Of a stretch of DNA of 64,000 nt, positions 53,654 through 61,806 are shown piece by piece (position 1 is the stretch's first letter; every line of letters starts with the position of its first letter). The DNA is from Deinococcus deserti VCD115. Its GTDB lineage: Bacteria; Deinococcota; Deinococci; Deinococcales; Deinococcaceae. The stretch spans positions 463,501 through 527,500 of the forward strand of contig NC_012526.1 in the NCBI RefSeq assembly GCF_000020685.1. Direction: 5' to 3'. A program made the position numbers and the translations under genes. Under the pieces are notes generated by a model that was given only the letters and a program-made list of their open reading frames with translations, searched no databases and was not told where the DNA came from.

Positions 53654-53838
53654 ATGGCCAACCTCACCCTCACCGCCCCGGCCTGACCCTGCACGCCCTG
53701 CTCCGCGAGCTGGATGTGCGCCCCGAGCGGGTCGCGGTCGCGGTCAACGATGACTTCTACCCCGGCGCCCGGGTGCCGGACCGCCCGCTGGAGCCCCGAG
53801 ACACCATCGAGATCGTCCGCATTATCGGAGGAGGCTGA
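53644..53838 (+). CDS. thiS: Sulfur carrier protein
   Basis: A 64-aa ubiquitin-like protein starting at GTG 53644 inside the end of thiE. It shows [28 protein letters not shown] and ends RIIGGG; the C-terminal Gly is adenylated and converted to a thiocarboxylate that gives sulfur to ThiG. No thiF or thiI is in the operon, so the activating enzyme is elsewhere. Confidence 0.93.
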
Positions 53839-53839
53839 G

Positions 53840-54673
53840 ATGACGGTTCACCATGACCTTCTGACCATCGCTGGAACATCGTTCCAATCACGCCTGATGC
53901 TGGGCACCGGCAAGTTTCCTGATCTGCATGTCATGCGAGATGTGCTGGAAGCCAGCGGCACCGAAATCGTGACGGTGGCCATCCGCCGCGTGGAACTGGG
54001 CGCGCCGGGCCATGTGGGGCTGCTTGACGCCCTGGACCTGGACCGCTATCAGCTGCTGCCCAACACGGCCGGTTGCCGCACGGCCGAGGAGGCCGTGCGG
54101 GTGGCGCGGCTGGCCCGCGCCGCCACCGGAGTGAGCTGGATCAAGCTTGAGGTTATCCCCGACGCGCGCTGGCTGCTGCCTGACCCGGTAGGTACGCTCA
54201 GTGCCGCACGGACCCTGGTGGATGACGGCTTCACGGTGTTGCCCTACATGCAGCCCGACGCTGTACTGGCCCGGGCGCTGGAGGAGGCGGGCTGCGCCAC
54301 CGTCATGCCGCTGGCGAGCCCTATCGGCAGCGGCCGTGGCCTGCGGACCGGTGAGCTGCTGCGCACCGTCCTGGACGGGGCTGGCGTCCCGGTCGTGGTG
54401 GACGCTGGCCTGGGAGTGCCCAGCGACGCAGCCCAGGCCATGGAGGCCGGGGCGGACGCTGTGCTGGTCAACACCGCCATTGCAGAAGCGCGTGATCCGG
54501 TGGCCATGGCCCGGGCCTTCGCGCTGGGGGTACAGGCGGGGCGTCTGGCCTTCCTCGCGGGCCGCATGACCGAGCGTGAACACGCTAGCCCCAGCAGCCC
54601 GGCGGCTGGCGTACCCCGCCTGCCTGACCCTGAAATGCCCGACCTGACCGGGCCGGTGCACACCCCCGTATGA
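53840..54673 (+). CDS. thiG: Thiazole synthase
   Basis: A 277-aa TIM-barrel enzyme making the thiazole phosphate from DXP, the glycine imine and the ThiS thiocarboxylate. It starts at ATG 53840, just after the thiS stop with GGAGGCTGAG upstream. [12 protein letters not shown], the imine lysine region [21 protein letters not shown] (as [13 protein letters not shown]) and [25 protein letters not shown] fit the family. A Pro/Ser-rich tail extends the C-terminus. Its stop overlaps thiO. Confidence 0.97.
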   Translation: MTVHHDLLTIAGTSFQSRLMLGTGKFPDLHVMRDVLEASGTEIVTVAIRRVELGAPGHVGLLDALDLDRYQLLPNTAGCRTAEEAVRVARLARAATGVSWIKLEVIPDARWLLPDPVGTLSAARTLVDDGFTVLPYMQPDAVLARALEEAGCATVMPLASPIGSGRGLRTGELLRTVLDGAGVPVVVDAGLGVPSDAAQAMEAGADAVLVNTAIAEARDPVAMARAFALGVQAGRLAFLAGRMTEREHASPSSPAAGVPRLPDPEMPDLTGPVHTPV

Positions 54674-55608
54674 GCATCATTGTGGTAGGGGGCGGCCTGA
54701 TTGGCTCGGCTGTCGCCTTCACGCTGCGTGATGCCGGACTGGAAGTCGAGGTGCTCGACGCCCATCTGCCCGGTGCCGGATGGCGCGCGGCAGCAGGCTT
54801 GCTCACACCGGACGGTGAACGCCTTGCCGGCACACCGCTGCATGCCAGCGCATTGGAAAGCCTGAATCTCTGGCCGGAATTTGCCCGCAGTCTGGAAGCG
54901 CACAGTGGGCAGAGCGTCCACCTGCGAACCGGGGTCTTCCGGCTCGGACCCGTTCCGGAAGTGGGTGAAGGTCCTCACGGGCTGACCCGCTGCACCCCTG
55001 GAGAGGGCCGGCTTCATCCGGCCAGTGTGGTGAGCGCGGCCCTGACCGGAGTCAGGGTGACGCGTGCCCGGGTGCTGGCTTTGCGCCCGGACCGCCGGGG
55101 CGTCAGCCTTCAGACAGATGCCGGTGACCGGGGGGGCCGGCTGGTGGTGCTGGCGACCGGCGCGTGGAGCAGCGCGTTTGGTCTGGACATCCGTCCGGTT
55201 CAGGGGCAAGCCCTGCTGCTGGAGGGAGGAAACGATCACCCGGCGGTGTACGGAACTCGCCGGCGCGGTCACGGGCCACACGGCTATGCGCTGGGACGTC
55301 CGGACGGTCTGTATGTGGGAGCCACGGCGCGTCTGTCCGCCTCGGTGCAGCCCGATTCCTGGGCACGCCGCTGGTTGCAGGGCGCCGCACGGACTCTGGC
55401 GCCGACCTGCTCCGGTCATGCCGTCCTGAGTCAGCTGGTCGGGCTGCGCCCGGTCACGCCGGACGGTCTTCCGCTGGTGGGTCCGCATCCCACCCTGCCA
55501 GGGGTCGTGGTGGCCACTGGTCATGGCCGGCATGGTGCTCTGCTCGCCCCACTGACCGCAAGGCAGGTGCTGGCCCTGGTCCGCCAGGCTCTCCCGGAGG
55601 CCGCATGA
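54670..55608 (+). CDS. thiO: Glycine oxidase ThiO
   Basis: A 312-aa FAD enzyme that oxidises glycine to the imine for ThiG under aerobic conditions. The fold begins [17 protein letters not shown] (GxGxxG) with an acid at the end of strand 2 (VEVLDA); the C-terminal [18 protein letters not shown] and [19 protein letters not shown] fit the DAO family. It replaces the radical ThiH of anaerobes. ATGA overlaps on both sides. Confidence 0.94.
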   Translation: MSIIVVGGGLIGSAVAFTLRDAGLEVEVLDAHLPGAGWRAAAGLLTPDGERLAGTPLHASALESLNLWPEFARSLEAHSGQSVHLRTGVFRLGPVPEVGEGPHGLTRCTPGEGRLHPASVVSAALTGVRVTRARVLALRPDRRGVSLQTDAGDRGGRLVVLATGAWSSAFGLDIRPVQGQALLLEGGNDHPAVYGTRRRGHGPHGYALGRPDGLYVGATARLSASVQPDSWARRWLQGAARTLAPTCSGHAVLSQLVGLRPVTPDGLPLVGPHPTLPGVVVATGHGRHGALLAPLTARQVLALVRQALPEAA

Positions 55609-56369
55609 GCCTCATGCCGGTGGCCCTGACCATCGCGGGGTCCGATTCAGGCGGAGGAGCCGGTATTCAGGCGGACCTCAAGACCTTCGAGGCTCACGGG
55701 GTGTACGGCACGTCCGCCATCACCCTGATCACGGCGCAGAACACCCTGGGAGTGCAGGCGGTGCAGACCCTGAGCCCGGACCTGGTCGCCGCGCAGATCA
55801 GGTCGGTTCTGGCCGACTTTCCGGTTGCGGCCGTGAAGGCCGGCGCGCTGGGTAACGCTGGGGTGGTGCGCGCGGTAGCTGATGCGCTGCGGGGGCGCGG
55901 CCTTCCCCTGGTCGTGGACCCGGTGCTGCTGGCCAAGAGTGGCGACTCCCTCCTGGACCCCCAGGCGGTGGATGCACTGCTCGAGGAACTCCTGCCCCTG
56001 GCCACTCTGGTGACGCCTAACCTTCCGGAGGCAGAAGTGCTGTTCGGCGCATACATTCCCTATAACCTGCCGCTGCTTCTCAAAGGGGGGCATGGCGAAG
56101 GCGAGACCCTGGTTGACGAGCTTCGTACGCCCCAGACCGGGTTGCGCCTCGAGGCGCCCCGCCAGCACACCCGCCATACGCACGGCACCGGCTGTACGCT
56201 CTCGGCTGCCATTACCGCCAATCTGGCGCGGGGGTTGCCTCTGCTGGTCGCGGTAAGCGAGGCCCACGCCTACGTGCAGGCGGCCATACAGGCCGCGCCG
56301 GGCCTGGGTTCGGGCCACGGTCCCCTGGGGCATGCTCACGCCTGTAGGGGCCAGATCCGCCGTCTATAA
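55605..56369 (+). CDS. thiD: Hydroxymethylpyrimidine (phosphate) kinase
   Basis: A 254-aa ribokinase-fold enzyme phosphorylating HMP and HMP-phosphate. [71 protein letters not shown] and [17 protein letters not shown] are characteristic. It is the last gene of the thi operon; the 120 nt that follow lead to the paa promoter. No strong terminator is visible after it. Confidence 0.97.
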   Translation: MSLMPVALTIAGSDSGGGAGIQADLKTFEAHGVYGTSAITLITAQNTLGVQAVQTLSPDLVAAQIRSVLADFPVAAVKAGALGNAGVVRAVADALRGRGLPLVVDPVLLAKSGDSLLDPQAVDALLEELLPLATLVTPNLPEAEVLFGAYIPYNLPLLLKGGHGEGETLVDELRTPQTGLRLEAPRQHTRHTHGTGCTLSAAITANLARGLPLLVAVSEAHAYVQAAIQAAPGLGSGHGPLGHAHACRGQIRRL

Positions 56370-56436
56370 GGTTGGTCTGCCTCCTGGCCGGGCGGTCTTT
56401 GTAACCGTAACCTCGCGCTCCATTGTGGCTTCGGGG

Positions 56437-56461
56437 TACACTGAACCTAACGCCCGTTAGG
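56437..56461 (+). promoter_or_regulatory. paaA promoter with PaaR-type operator
   Basis: TACACT (56437-56442) is a -10; immediately after it CCTAACG (56446-56452) and CGTTAGG (56455-56461) flank CC. The dyad contains CTAACGCCCGTTAG, a perfect match to the CNAACGNNCGTTNG site of the TetR-type PaaR of Thermus thermophilus. Release by phenylacetyl-CoA is known there and inferred here. Confidence 0.82.
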
Positions 56462-56490
56462 CAACCCGTGTCTACCCTGGAGGAGTCCAC

Positions 56491-57447
56491 ATGTCCCAGA
56501 CCCTGCCCCCCAATGAAACGGCTGAGCAGCACGCCGCCTTCAACGCCCGCATCGCCCGTGGGGAGAAGATCGAACCCGGCGACTGGATGCCGGCCGAATA
56601 CCGCCGTCAGCTGATCCGCATGATTTCCCAGCACGCCCACTCGGAAGTGGTGGGCATGCTGCCCGAGGGCGAGTGGATTACCCGCGCCCCTACCCTGAAG
56701 CGCAAAACCATCCTGATCGCCAAGGTGCAGGACGAAGCCGGGCACGGCCAGTACCTGTACCACGCGGCCGAAACCCTGGGCGCCACCCGCGAGGAGATGC
56801 TGGGCGCGCTGCTGAGCGGCAAGGCCAAGTACAGCAGCATCTTCAACTACCCCACCTACACCTGGGCAGACGTCGGCATGATCGGCTGGCTGGTGGACGG
56901 CGCGGCCATCAAGAACCAGACCATGCTGGCAGGCTGCTCCTACGGCCCCTATAGCCGCGCGATGGTCCGCATCTGCTCGGAGGAAACCTTCCATCACAAG
57001 CAGGGCAAGGAAATGATCGTCGCCTACGCCCAGGGCACGCCCGAGCAGCGGCAGATGGCGCAGGACGCCCTGAACCGCTGGTGGTGGCCGGCCATGATGA
57101 TGCTTGGGCCGCATGACGCCGACAGCCCCAACAGCGGCGCGCTGGCCGGCTGGGGAATCAAGCTCAAGAGCAACGACGAGGTCCGTCAGGAATTTATCAA
57201 CGAGCACGTGCCTGAGCTGCTCGAAGCTGGTCTGACCATCCCCGACCCGGACCTGCATCAGGACGAGCAGGGCAACTGGAAGCACGGCCCGATCAACTGG
57301 GACGAATTCTGGGCCGTGATCCGTGGTGAGCAGGGCCTGAACAAGGAACGCCTGAGTGCGCGCCAGCACGCCCATGATGACGGCGCCTGGGTGCGCGAAG
57401 CGATGCAGGCCTACGCCGCCCGTCAGGTGGGGCAGGCAGCCGACTGA
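56491..57447 (+). CDS. paaA: 1,2-phenylacetyl-CoA epoxidase, subunit A (catalytic)
   Basis: A 318-aa ferritin-like diiron subunit. [29 protein letters not shown] (metal ligands ExxH), [21 protein letters not shown] and [15 protein letters not shown] (second ExxH) are the conserved elements. PaaA inserts oxygen into the ring of phenylacetyl-CoA. GGAGG lies 9 nt before ATG 56491, and the stop overlaps paaB. It begins the paaABCD operon behind a PaaR operator. Confidence 0.97.
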   Translation: MSQTLPPNETAEQHAAFNARIARGEKIEPGDWMPAEYRRQLIRMISQHAHSEVVGMLPEGEWITRAPTLKRKTILIAKVQDEAGHGQYLYHAAETLGATREEMLGALLSGKAKYSSIFNYPTYTWADVGMIGWLVDGAAIKNQTMLAGCSYGPYSRAMVRICSEETFHHKQGKEMIVAYAQGTPEQRQMAQDALNRWWWPAMMMLGPHDADSPNSGALAGWGIKLKSNDEVRQEFINEHVPELLEAGLTIPDPDLHQDEQGNWKHGPINWDEFWAVIRGEQGLNKERLSARQHAHDDGAWVREAMQAYAARQVGQAAD

Positions 57448-58046
57448 TGACCGGTTCAGGACCCACCTCTCCAGCCGCGTCCGATACCCAGTGGCCGCGC
57501 TGGGAGGTTTTCAAGCAGGATGCCCCGGGCCGGCCCTATCAGGCGGTCGGCAGCGTGCATGCGGGTGACCCCGATCACGCCCTTCTCACCGCCCGGAACG
57601 TATTTGTGCGCCGCCCGGCCGCCATCAGCCTCTGGACTGTACGCGAGACCGACCTACTGACAGCAACGCCCGAGGAACTCGGCGCCCAGCCGGACCTTCT
57701 GACTACCCCTGGCGAGACCGGCACCTATCACGTGGGGATCAAGCGCACCAACAAGCGTTCCATGACGTTCGTGGACCTTGTCGGCACGGTAGAGGCGTCG
57801 GGGCCCGGAGACGCACTGAGGCAGGCGCAGCTGATGCATCCGGACGCCCTGACGTGGCTGGTCTTTCCGGATGCTGCGGCCGCCCGGACGGATGACGATC
57901 CGGGCACCATCGAGAGCTGGTTCGCGCCCGCCAAGGAAAAAACCTACAAGCAGCAGCAGTATTACGGGGTAATCGGCCGGCACGTGGGCGAACTCAAGCG
58001 TGAGGGGCTGATGCCGGGCCGGGCCACCGAGGAAGCCAAGTCATGA
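57447..58046 (+). CDS. paaB: 1,2-phenylacetyl-CoA epoxidase, subunit B, double length
   Basis: A 199-aa protein, twice the usual PaaB (about 95 aa). Residues 17-75 carry the standard PaaB elements ([40 protein letters not shown]). Residues 100-150 repeat them in weaker form ([32 protein letters not shown]). So two PaaB-like folds seem fused, with a helical C-terminus. PaaB is thought to bridge PaaAC dimers. It overlaps paaA and paaC. Confidence 0.88.
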   Translation: MTGSGPTSPAASDTQWPRWEVFKQDAPGRPYQAVGSVHAGDPDHALLTARNVFVRRPAAISLWTVRETDLLTATPEELGAQPDLLTTPGETGTYHVGIKRTNKRSMTFVDLVGTVEASGPGDALRQAQLMHPDALTWLVFPDAAAARTDDDPGTIESWFAPAKEKTYKQQQYYGVIGRHVGELKREGLMPGRATEEAKS

Positions 58047-58834
58047 CCACGACCCAGCCTGAAACCCTGAACCTGACCCCCGAAGTGCGCGCCGCCCTGA
58101 TCGAGAAGCTCACTGCGCTGGCCGACGACGAGATCATCCTGGCGCACCGTGACAGTGAATGGACCGGTCATGCGCCCATCCTCGAAGAGGACATCGCGCT
58201 GGCCAACATTGCGCAGGACGAGCTGGGACACGCCACCCTGTTTCTGGAACTGCGGCGGGAACTCGACGGCAGCGACGCTGATCAGCTGGCGTACTTCCGG
58301 GACGCCTCAGAGTACCGCTGCGCACGGCTGGTCGAACTGCCCAGGGGCGACTGGGCCCTGACCATGCTGCGTCAGTTCCTGTTCGATGCCTACGAGGCGC
58401 TGTGGCTCGACGCAGCCCGCGGCAGTACGTACGCCCCCCTCGCGGAGGTCGCCGCCAAGGCGGTGCGCGAAGAAAAGTTCCATCTTCAGCACAGTGCCTT
58501 GTGGGTCGAGCGCCTGGCACTGGGGACGGACGAAAGCCGCCGGCGCACCGAGCAGGCCCTGAATGGGTTGTGGCCCCATGTCGGTCAGTTGTTCGTGCCG
58601 CTGGCCGGGGAGGCGTCGCTGGCAGCGGCTGGCCTCGTGCCGGACTTGGATCAGGTGCGCGTTCGCTGGGAGAACTTTGTGACCTCCCACCTGAGGGGCA
58701 AATGCGGTCTGGAGTTGCCGGTCATACCGGAAGGCACCCCGCCCGGCCGGGACGTTCATACCGAGCATCTGTCCGTCCTGCTTTCGGAAATGCAGGCTGT
58801 GGCGCGCGCACACCCGAACGCCGAGGTCTGGTAA
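58043..58834 (+). CDS. paaC: 1,2-phenylacetyl-CoA epoxidase, subunit C (structural)
   Basis: A 263-aa helical ferritin-like subunit pairing with Paa[54 protein letters not shown] and [18 protein letters not shown] are typical of PaaC. Its start overlaps the paaB stop; paaD follows 4 nt later. Confidence 0.96.
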   Translation: MTTTQPETLNLTPEVRAALIEKLTALADDEIILAHRDSEWTGHAPILEEDIALANIAQDELGHATLFLELRRELDGSDADQLAYFRDASEYRCARLVELPRGDWALTMLRQFLFDAYEALWLDAARGSTYAPLAEVAAKAVREEKFHLQHSALWVERLALGTDESRRRTEQALNGLWPHVGQLFVPLAGEASLAAAGLVPDLDQVRVRWENFVTSHLRGKCGLELPVIPEGTPPGRDVHTEHLSVLLSEMQAVARAHPNAEVW

Positions 58835-58838
58835 CGCC

Positions 58839-59333
58839 ATGACGGCCCCGCACGTCACGCCCGAACAGGTCTGGGCCGCGCTTGCCACAGTGCCTGACCC
58901 GGAAATCCCGGTGGTCTCGGTGACCGATATGGGCATGGTGCGTGACGTGTCGGTAGACGGCGGTCACGTCACGGTCACCTTCACCCCCACCTTTTCGGGC
59001 TGCCCGGCGCTGCACGTGATCCGCGAGAGCATAGGCGAGGCCGTCCGTGCGTTGGGTGTGCCCGAAGTGGAGGTCCGCAGTACCCTTACGCCCCCCTGGA
59101 CCACTGACTGGATTCAGGAGGACGCGCGTGAACGGTTGCGGCAGTACGGCATTGCGCCTCCCGCACCGGCCGGTGACAGCCCGCTGATCACCCTGGAGGC
59201 AGACCCCACCCGCTGTCCACGCTGCGGCAGCCTGAACGTCCGCATGACCGCCAGCTTCGGGCCCACGCTGTGCAAACGGCTGTTCGTCTGTGACAGCTGC
59301 AAGGAGCCTTTCGAAGGCTTCAAGAGCGTCTGA
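58839..59333 (+). CDS. paaD: Phenylacetate degradation protein D (Fe-S assembly-like)
   Basis: A 164-aa protein of the MIP18/DUF59 family. The N-terminal part has [20 protein letters not shown] and a Cys in [12 protein letters not shown]; the C-terminus adds four cysteines in CPRCGS and CDSCKEPF, a rubredoxin-like metal site. PaaD is needed for the epoxidase in vivo, probably in cluster or diiron maturation. A terminator-like hairpin follows before paaZ. Confidence 0.93.
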   Translation: MTAPHVTPEQVWAALATVPDPEIPVVSVTDMGMVRDVSVDGGHVTVTFTPTFSGCPALHVIRESIGEAVRALGVPEVEVRSTLTPPWTTDWIQEDARERLRQYGIAPPAPAGDSPLITLEADPTRCPRCGSLNVRMTASFGPTLCKRLFVCDSCKEPFEGFKSV

Positions 59334-59358
59334 GGCACCGGACCTTTTTCAACACGGT

Positions 59359-59385
59359 GGGCCGAGCTTGAAGGGCCCTTTTTTT
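59359..59385 (+). terminator. Hairpin with T-run between paaD and paaZ
   Basis: GGGCC (59359-59363) pairs with GGCCC (59374-59378), followed by seven T's. The paaZ SD starts right after it. The stem is only 5 bp, so partial read-through is likely. Confidence 0.6.
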
Positions 59386-59396
59386 AAGGAGTTTGC

Positions 59397-61520
59397 ATGA
59401 CGACCCTGTCCACTGAGATCCTGCGCCCCGCTTCCTACGTGTATGGCACCTGGCATGCCAACGCGGACGGTCAGACCCTCCTTGACCCCGTGTATGGTCG
59501 CCCCGTAGCCGTGATTTCCAGCGAGGGTGTGGACTTCGCTCAGGCGTTGCAGTACGGGCGTGAGGTGGGCGGCCCCGCAATCCGCAGGATGACCATGCAC
59601 GCCCGCGCCCGGGCCCTCCGGGCGCTGGCCACCTACCTGATGGAGCGCAAGGAGAGCTACTACACCCTGAATCTCCTGACCGGAGCGACCCGCCGTGACG
59701 GCTGGGTGGATATCGAGGGGGGCATCGGAACGCTGTTCAGCTACGCCAGCATGGCGCGCCGTGAACTGCCCGACGAGCGCTTTGTTCCAGAAGGCAAGGT
59801 CGAGCAGCTGGGCAAGGGCGGCACGTTTGTCGCGCGGCACATCCTGGTTCCGCGCGAGGGTGTGTCGGTGCAGATCAACGCGTACAACTTTCCGGTGTGG
59901 GGCATGCTGGAAAAGCTCGCTCCTGCGTTCCTGGGCGGCATGCCCAGCCTGGTCAAACCCGCACCGCAGACTGCGTACCTGACGGAGCGGGTCGTGCGCG
60001 ACATCATCGCCTCGGGGCTGTTGCCTGAAGGCAGCCTGCAACTGGTGACCGGTGATCCCGGCAGCCTGCTGGATCACGTGCAGGAGCAGGACATCGTGGG
60101 CTTTACCGGGTCAGCCGCCACGGCGCAGAAGCTGCGGGTGCATCCGAACATCGTGGGGCGCAACGTGCCGTTCAATACCGAGGCCGACAGCCTGAACGCC
60201 AGCGTGCTGGGCCTGACCGTGCGTCCGGAAGATCCGGAGTTCGCCCTGTTCGTCAAGGAAGTCGCCCGTGAGATGACCGGCAAGGCCGGGCAGAAGTGCA
60301 CCGCCATCCGCCGGCCCCTGGTGCCGCGCCACATGGTCGAAGCTGTGGTTGCCGCGCTGCGTCAGGAACTCAGCAAGGTCACACTGGGCGACCCTGCCCG
60401 GGACGACGTACGGATGGGCGCCCTGGTCAGCATGGATCAGCGCGAGCGCGTGCGGGAGACCCTGCAGGCCCTGCAGAAAGAAGCGCGCATCGTCATCGGT
60501 GGTCAGGAGCGTGAGTTGCTGGGCGGAGACCGCGAGAAGGGAGCATTCCTGGACCCGACCCTGCTGCTGTGCGATTCGCCGCTGACTGCCACAGGGCCGC
60601 ATGAGCTGGAAGCGTTCGGTCCTGTGGCCACGCTGATGCCGTACGACACCCTGGAGGAAGCGGCCCTCCTGGCCCGTATGGGCCGGGGTTCACTGGTGGC
60701 CAGCATCGTCACGCATGACCGCACGGAAGCCACCGAACTGGTCATGGGCATGGCAAGTGCGCACGGCCGCCTCTTGATCCTGAACAGGGTCAATGCCAAA
60801 GAAAGCACCGGGCACGGCAGCCCCCTGCCGCAGCTTAAGCACGGCGGCCCAGGTCGTGCCGGGAGCGGTGAGGAGATGGCCGGCATAGCGGGCATCAAGC
60901 ACCACATGAACAAGGTGGCCGTTCAGGCTGACCCGACCATGCTGGCCACCATTACGCGCGAGTACGTGCCGGGGGGCGAGGTGCGCGAGGACGGCGTGCA
61001 TCCCTTCCGCAAGTCCTTTGATGAAATCCAGGTTGGTGACAGCCTGCTCACGCACCGCCGCACGGTTACCGAGGCGGACATCGTGAACTTCGCGAATGTG
61101 TCGGGCGACCACTTCTATGCCCATGTGGACGAGATTGGCGCCAGGGAAGGAATTTTCGGCCGTCGGGTAGCGCACGGGTACTTCCTGCTCAGCGCAGCAG
61201 CCGGACAGTTCGTCAGTGCGGCGCCCGGCCCGGTACTGGCGAATTACGGCTTGGAGAACCTCCGGTTCGTGGAGCCCGTCGGGATCGGCGATACCATCCG
61301 CACCCGCCTGACCTGCAAACGCAGGATCCGCAAGGATCTGCGCCCAGGCGAGACCCGCGCGACAGGTGTGGTCGAGTGGCATGCCCAGATCACCAACCAG
61401 AACGACGCTCTGGTGGCGACCTACGACATCCTCACGCTGGTAGAGCGGGCGCGTGATGCGTTCGATCCGCAGCCGGAGCCCCTGACGCCACTTGGGGAAG
61501 CCAGCTCCGCTGAGGCCTGA
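59397..61520 (+). CDS. paaZ: Bifunctional oxepin-CoA hydrolase / aldehyde dehydrogenase
   Basis: A 707-aa fusion. Residues 1-520 are an aldehyde dehydrogenase: [29 protein letters not shown] and the catalytic Cys in [12 protein letters not shown]. Residues 545-690 are a MaoC-like hydratase with [16 protein letters not shown], in which Asp and His act on the ring. It opens oxepin-CoA and oxidises the semialdehyde to a straight-chain dicarboxylic 3-oxo-CoA. AAGGAG lies 7 nt before ATG 59397. A hairpin follows the gene. Confidence 0.96.
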   Translation: MTTLSTEILRPASYVYGTWHANADGQTLLDPVYGRPVAVISSEGVDFAQALQYGREVGGPAIRRMTMHARARALRALATYLMERKESYYTLNLLTGATRRDGWVDIEGGIGTLFSYASMARRELPDERFVPEGKVEQLGKGGTFVARHILVPREGVSVQINAYNFPVWGMLEKLAPAFLGGMPSLVKPAPQTAYLTERVVRDIIASGLLPEGSLQLVTGDPGSLLDHVQEQDIVGFTGSAATAQKLRVHPNIVGRNVPFNTEADSLNASVLGLTVRPEDPEFALFVKEVAREMTGKAGQKCTAIRRPLVPRHMVEAVVAALRQELSKVTLGDPARDDVRMGALVSMDQRERVRETLQALQKEARIVIGGQERELLGGDREKGAFLDPTLLLCDSPLTATGPHELEAFGPVATLMPYDTLEEAALLARMGRGSLVASIVTHDRTEATELVMGMASAHGRLLILNRVNAKESTGHGSPLPQLKHGGPGRAGSGEEMAGIAGIKHHMNKVAVQADPTMLATITREYVPGGEVREDGVHPFRKSFDEIQVGDSLLTHRRTVTEADIVNFANVSGDHFYAHVDEIGAREGIFGRRVAHGYFLLSAAAGQFVSAAPGPVLANYGLENLRFVEPVGIGDTIRTRLTCKRRIRKDLRPGETRATGVVEWHAQITNQNDALVATYDILTLVERARDAFDPQPEPLTPLGEASSAEA

Positions 61521-61536
61521 CCAGTCTGTCGTGGTG

Positions 61537-61561
61537 GCGGACGTCCAGTCTGGGCGTCCGC
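61537..61561 (+). terminator. Terminator of the paa operon
   Basis: GCGGACG (61537-61543) pairs with CGTCCGC (61555-61561), with an inner CCA/TGG pairing, 16 nt past the paaZ stop, followed by TTGTTC. Confidence 0.7.
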
Positions 61562-61806
61562 TTGTTCATGCCGGGCACTGCCTTTCCCAACGGGGGTCTC
61601 TAAAGAAGAGCCTTATCCGGTCCGATGAGAAGTCCGCGGGAGGCAGGCTAGGTTGTGCCTGGATGGTCCATGCGGAAGACCTGCACCCCGCGCCACAGAG
61701 GGGAAGCAGTCAGTAGGCAGGAGTGGGACCAGTGTGACACTGGGACCGGACCACAGGGCGCCGAAGTGAGACTGGCACCACCGGTCCGAGGGGTCCAGGA
61801 GGGTTC
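61562..61806. other. Intergenic region with a 15-bp palindrome
   Basis: No gene is seen. CCAGTGT (61729-61735) and ACACTGG (61737-61743) form a perfect dyad around one G, 63 nt before the next start: a possible operator. AGGAGG (61797-61802) is the SD of the following gene. Confidence 0.45.
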
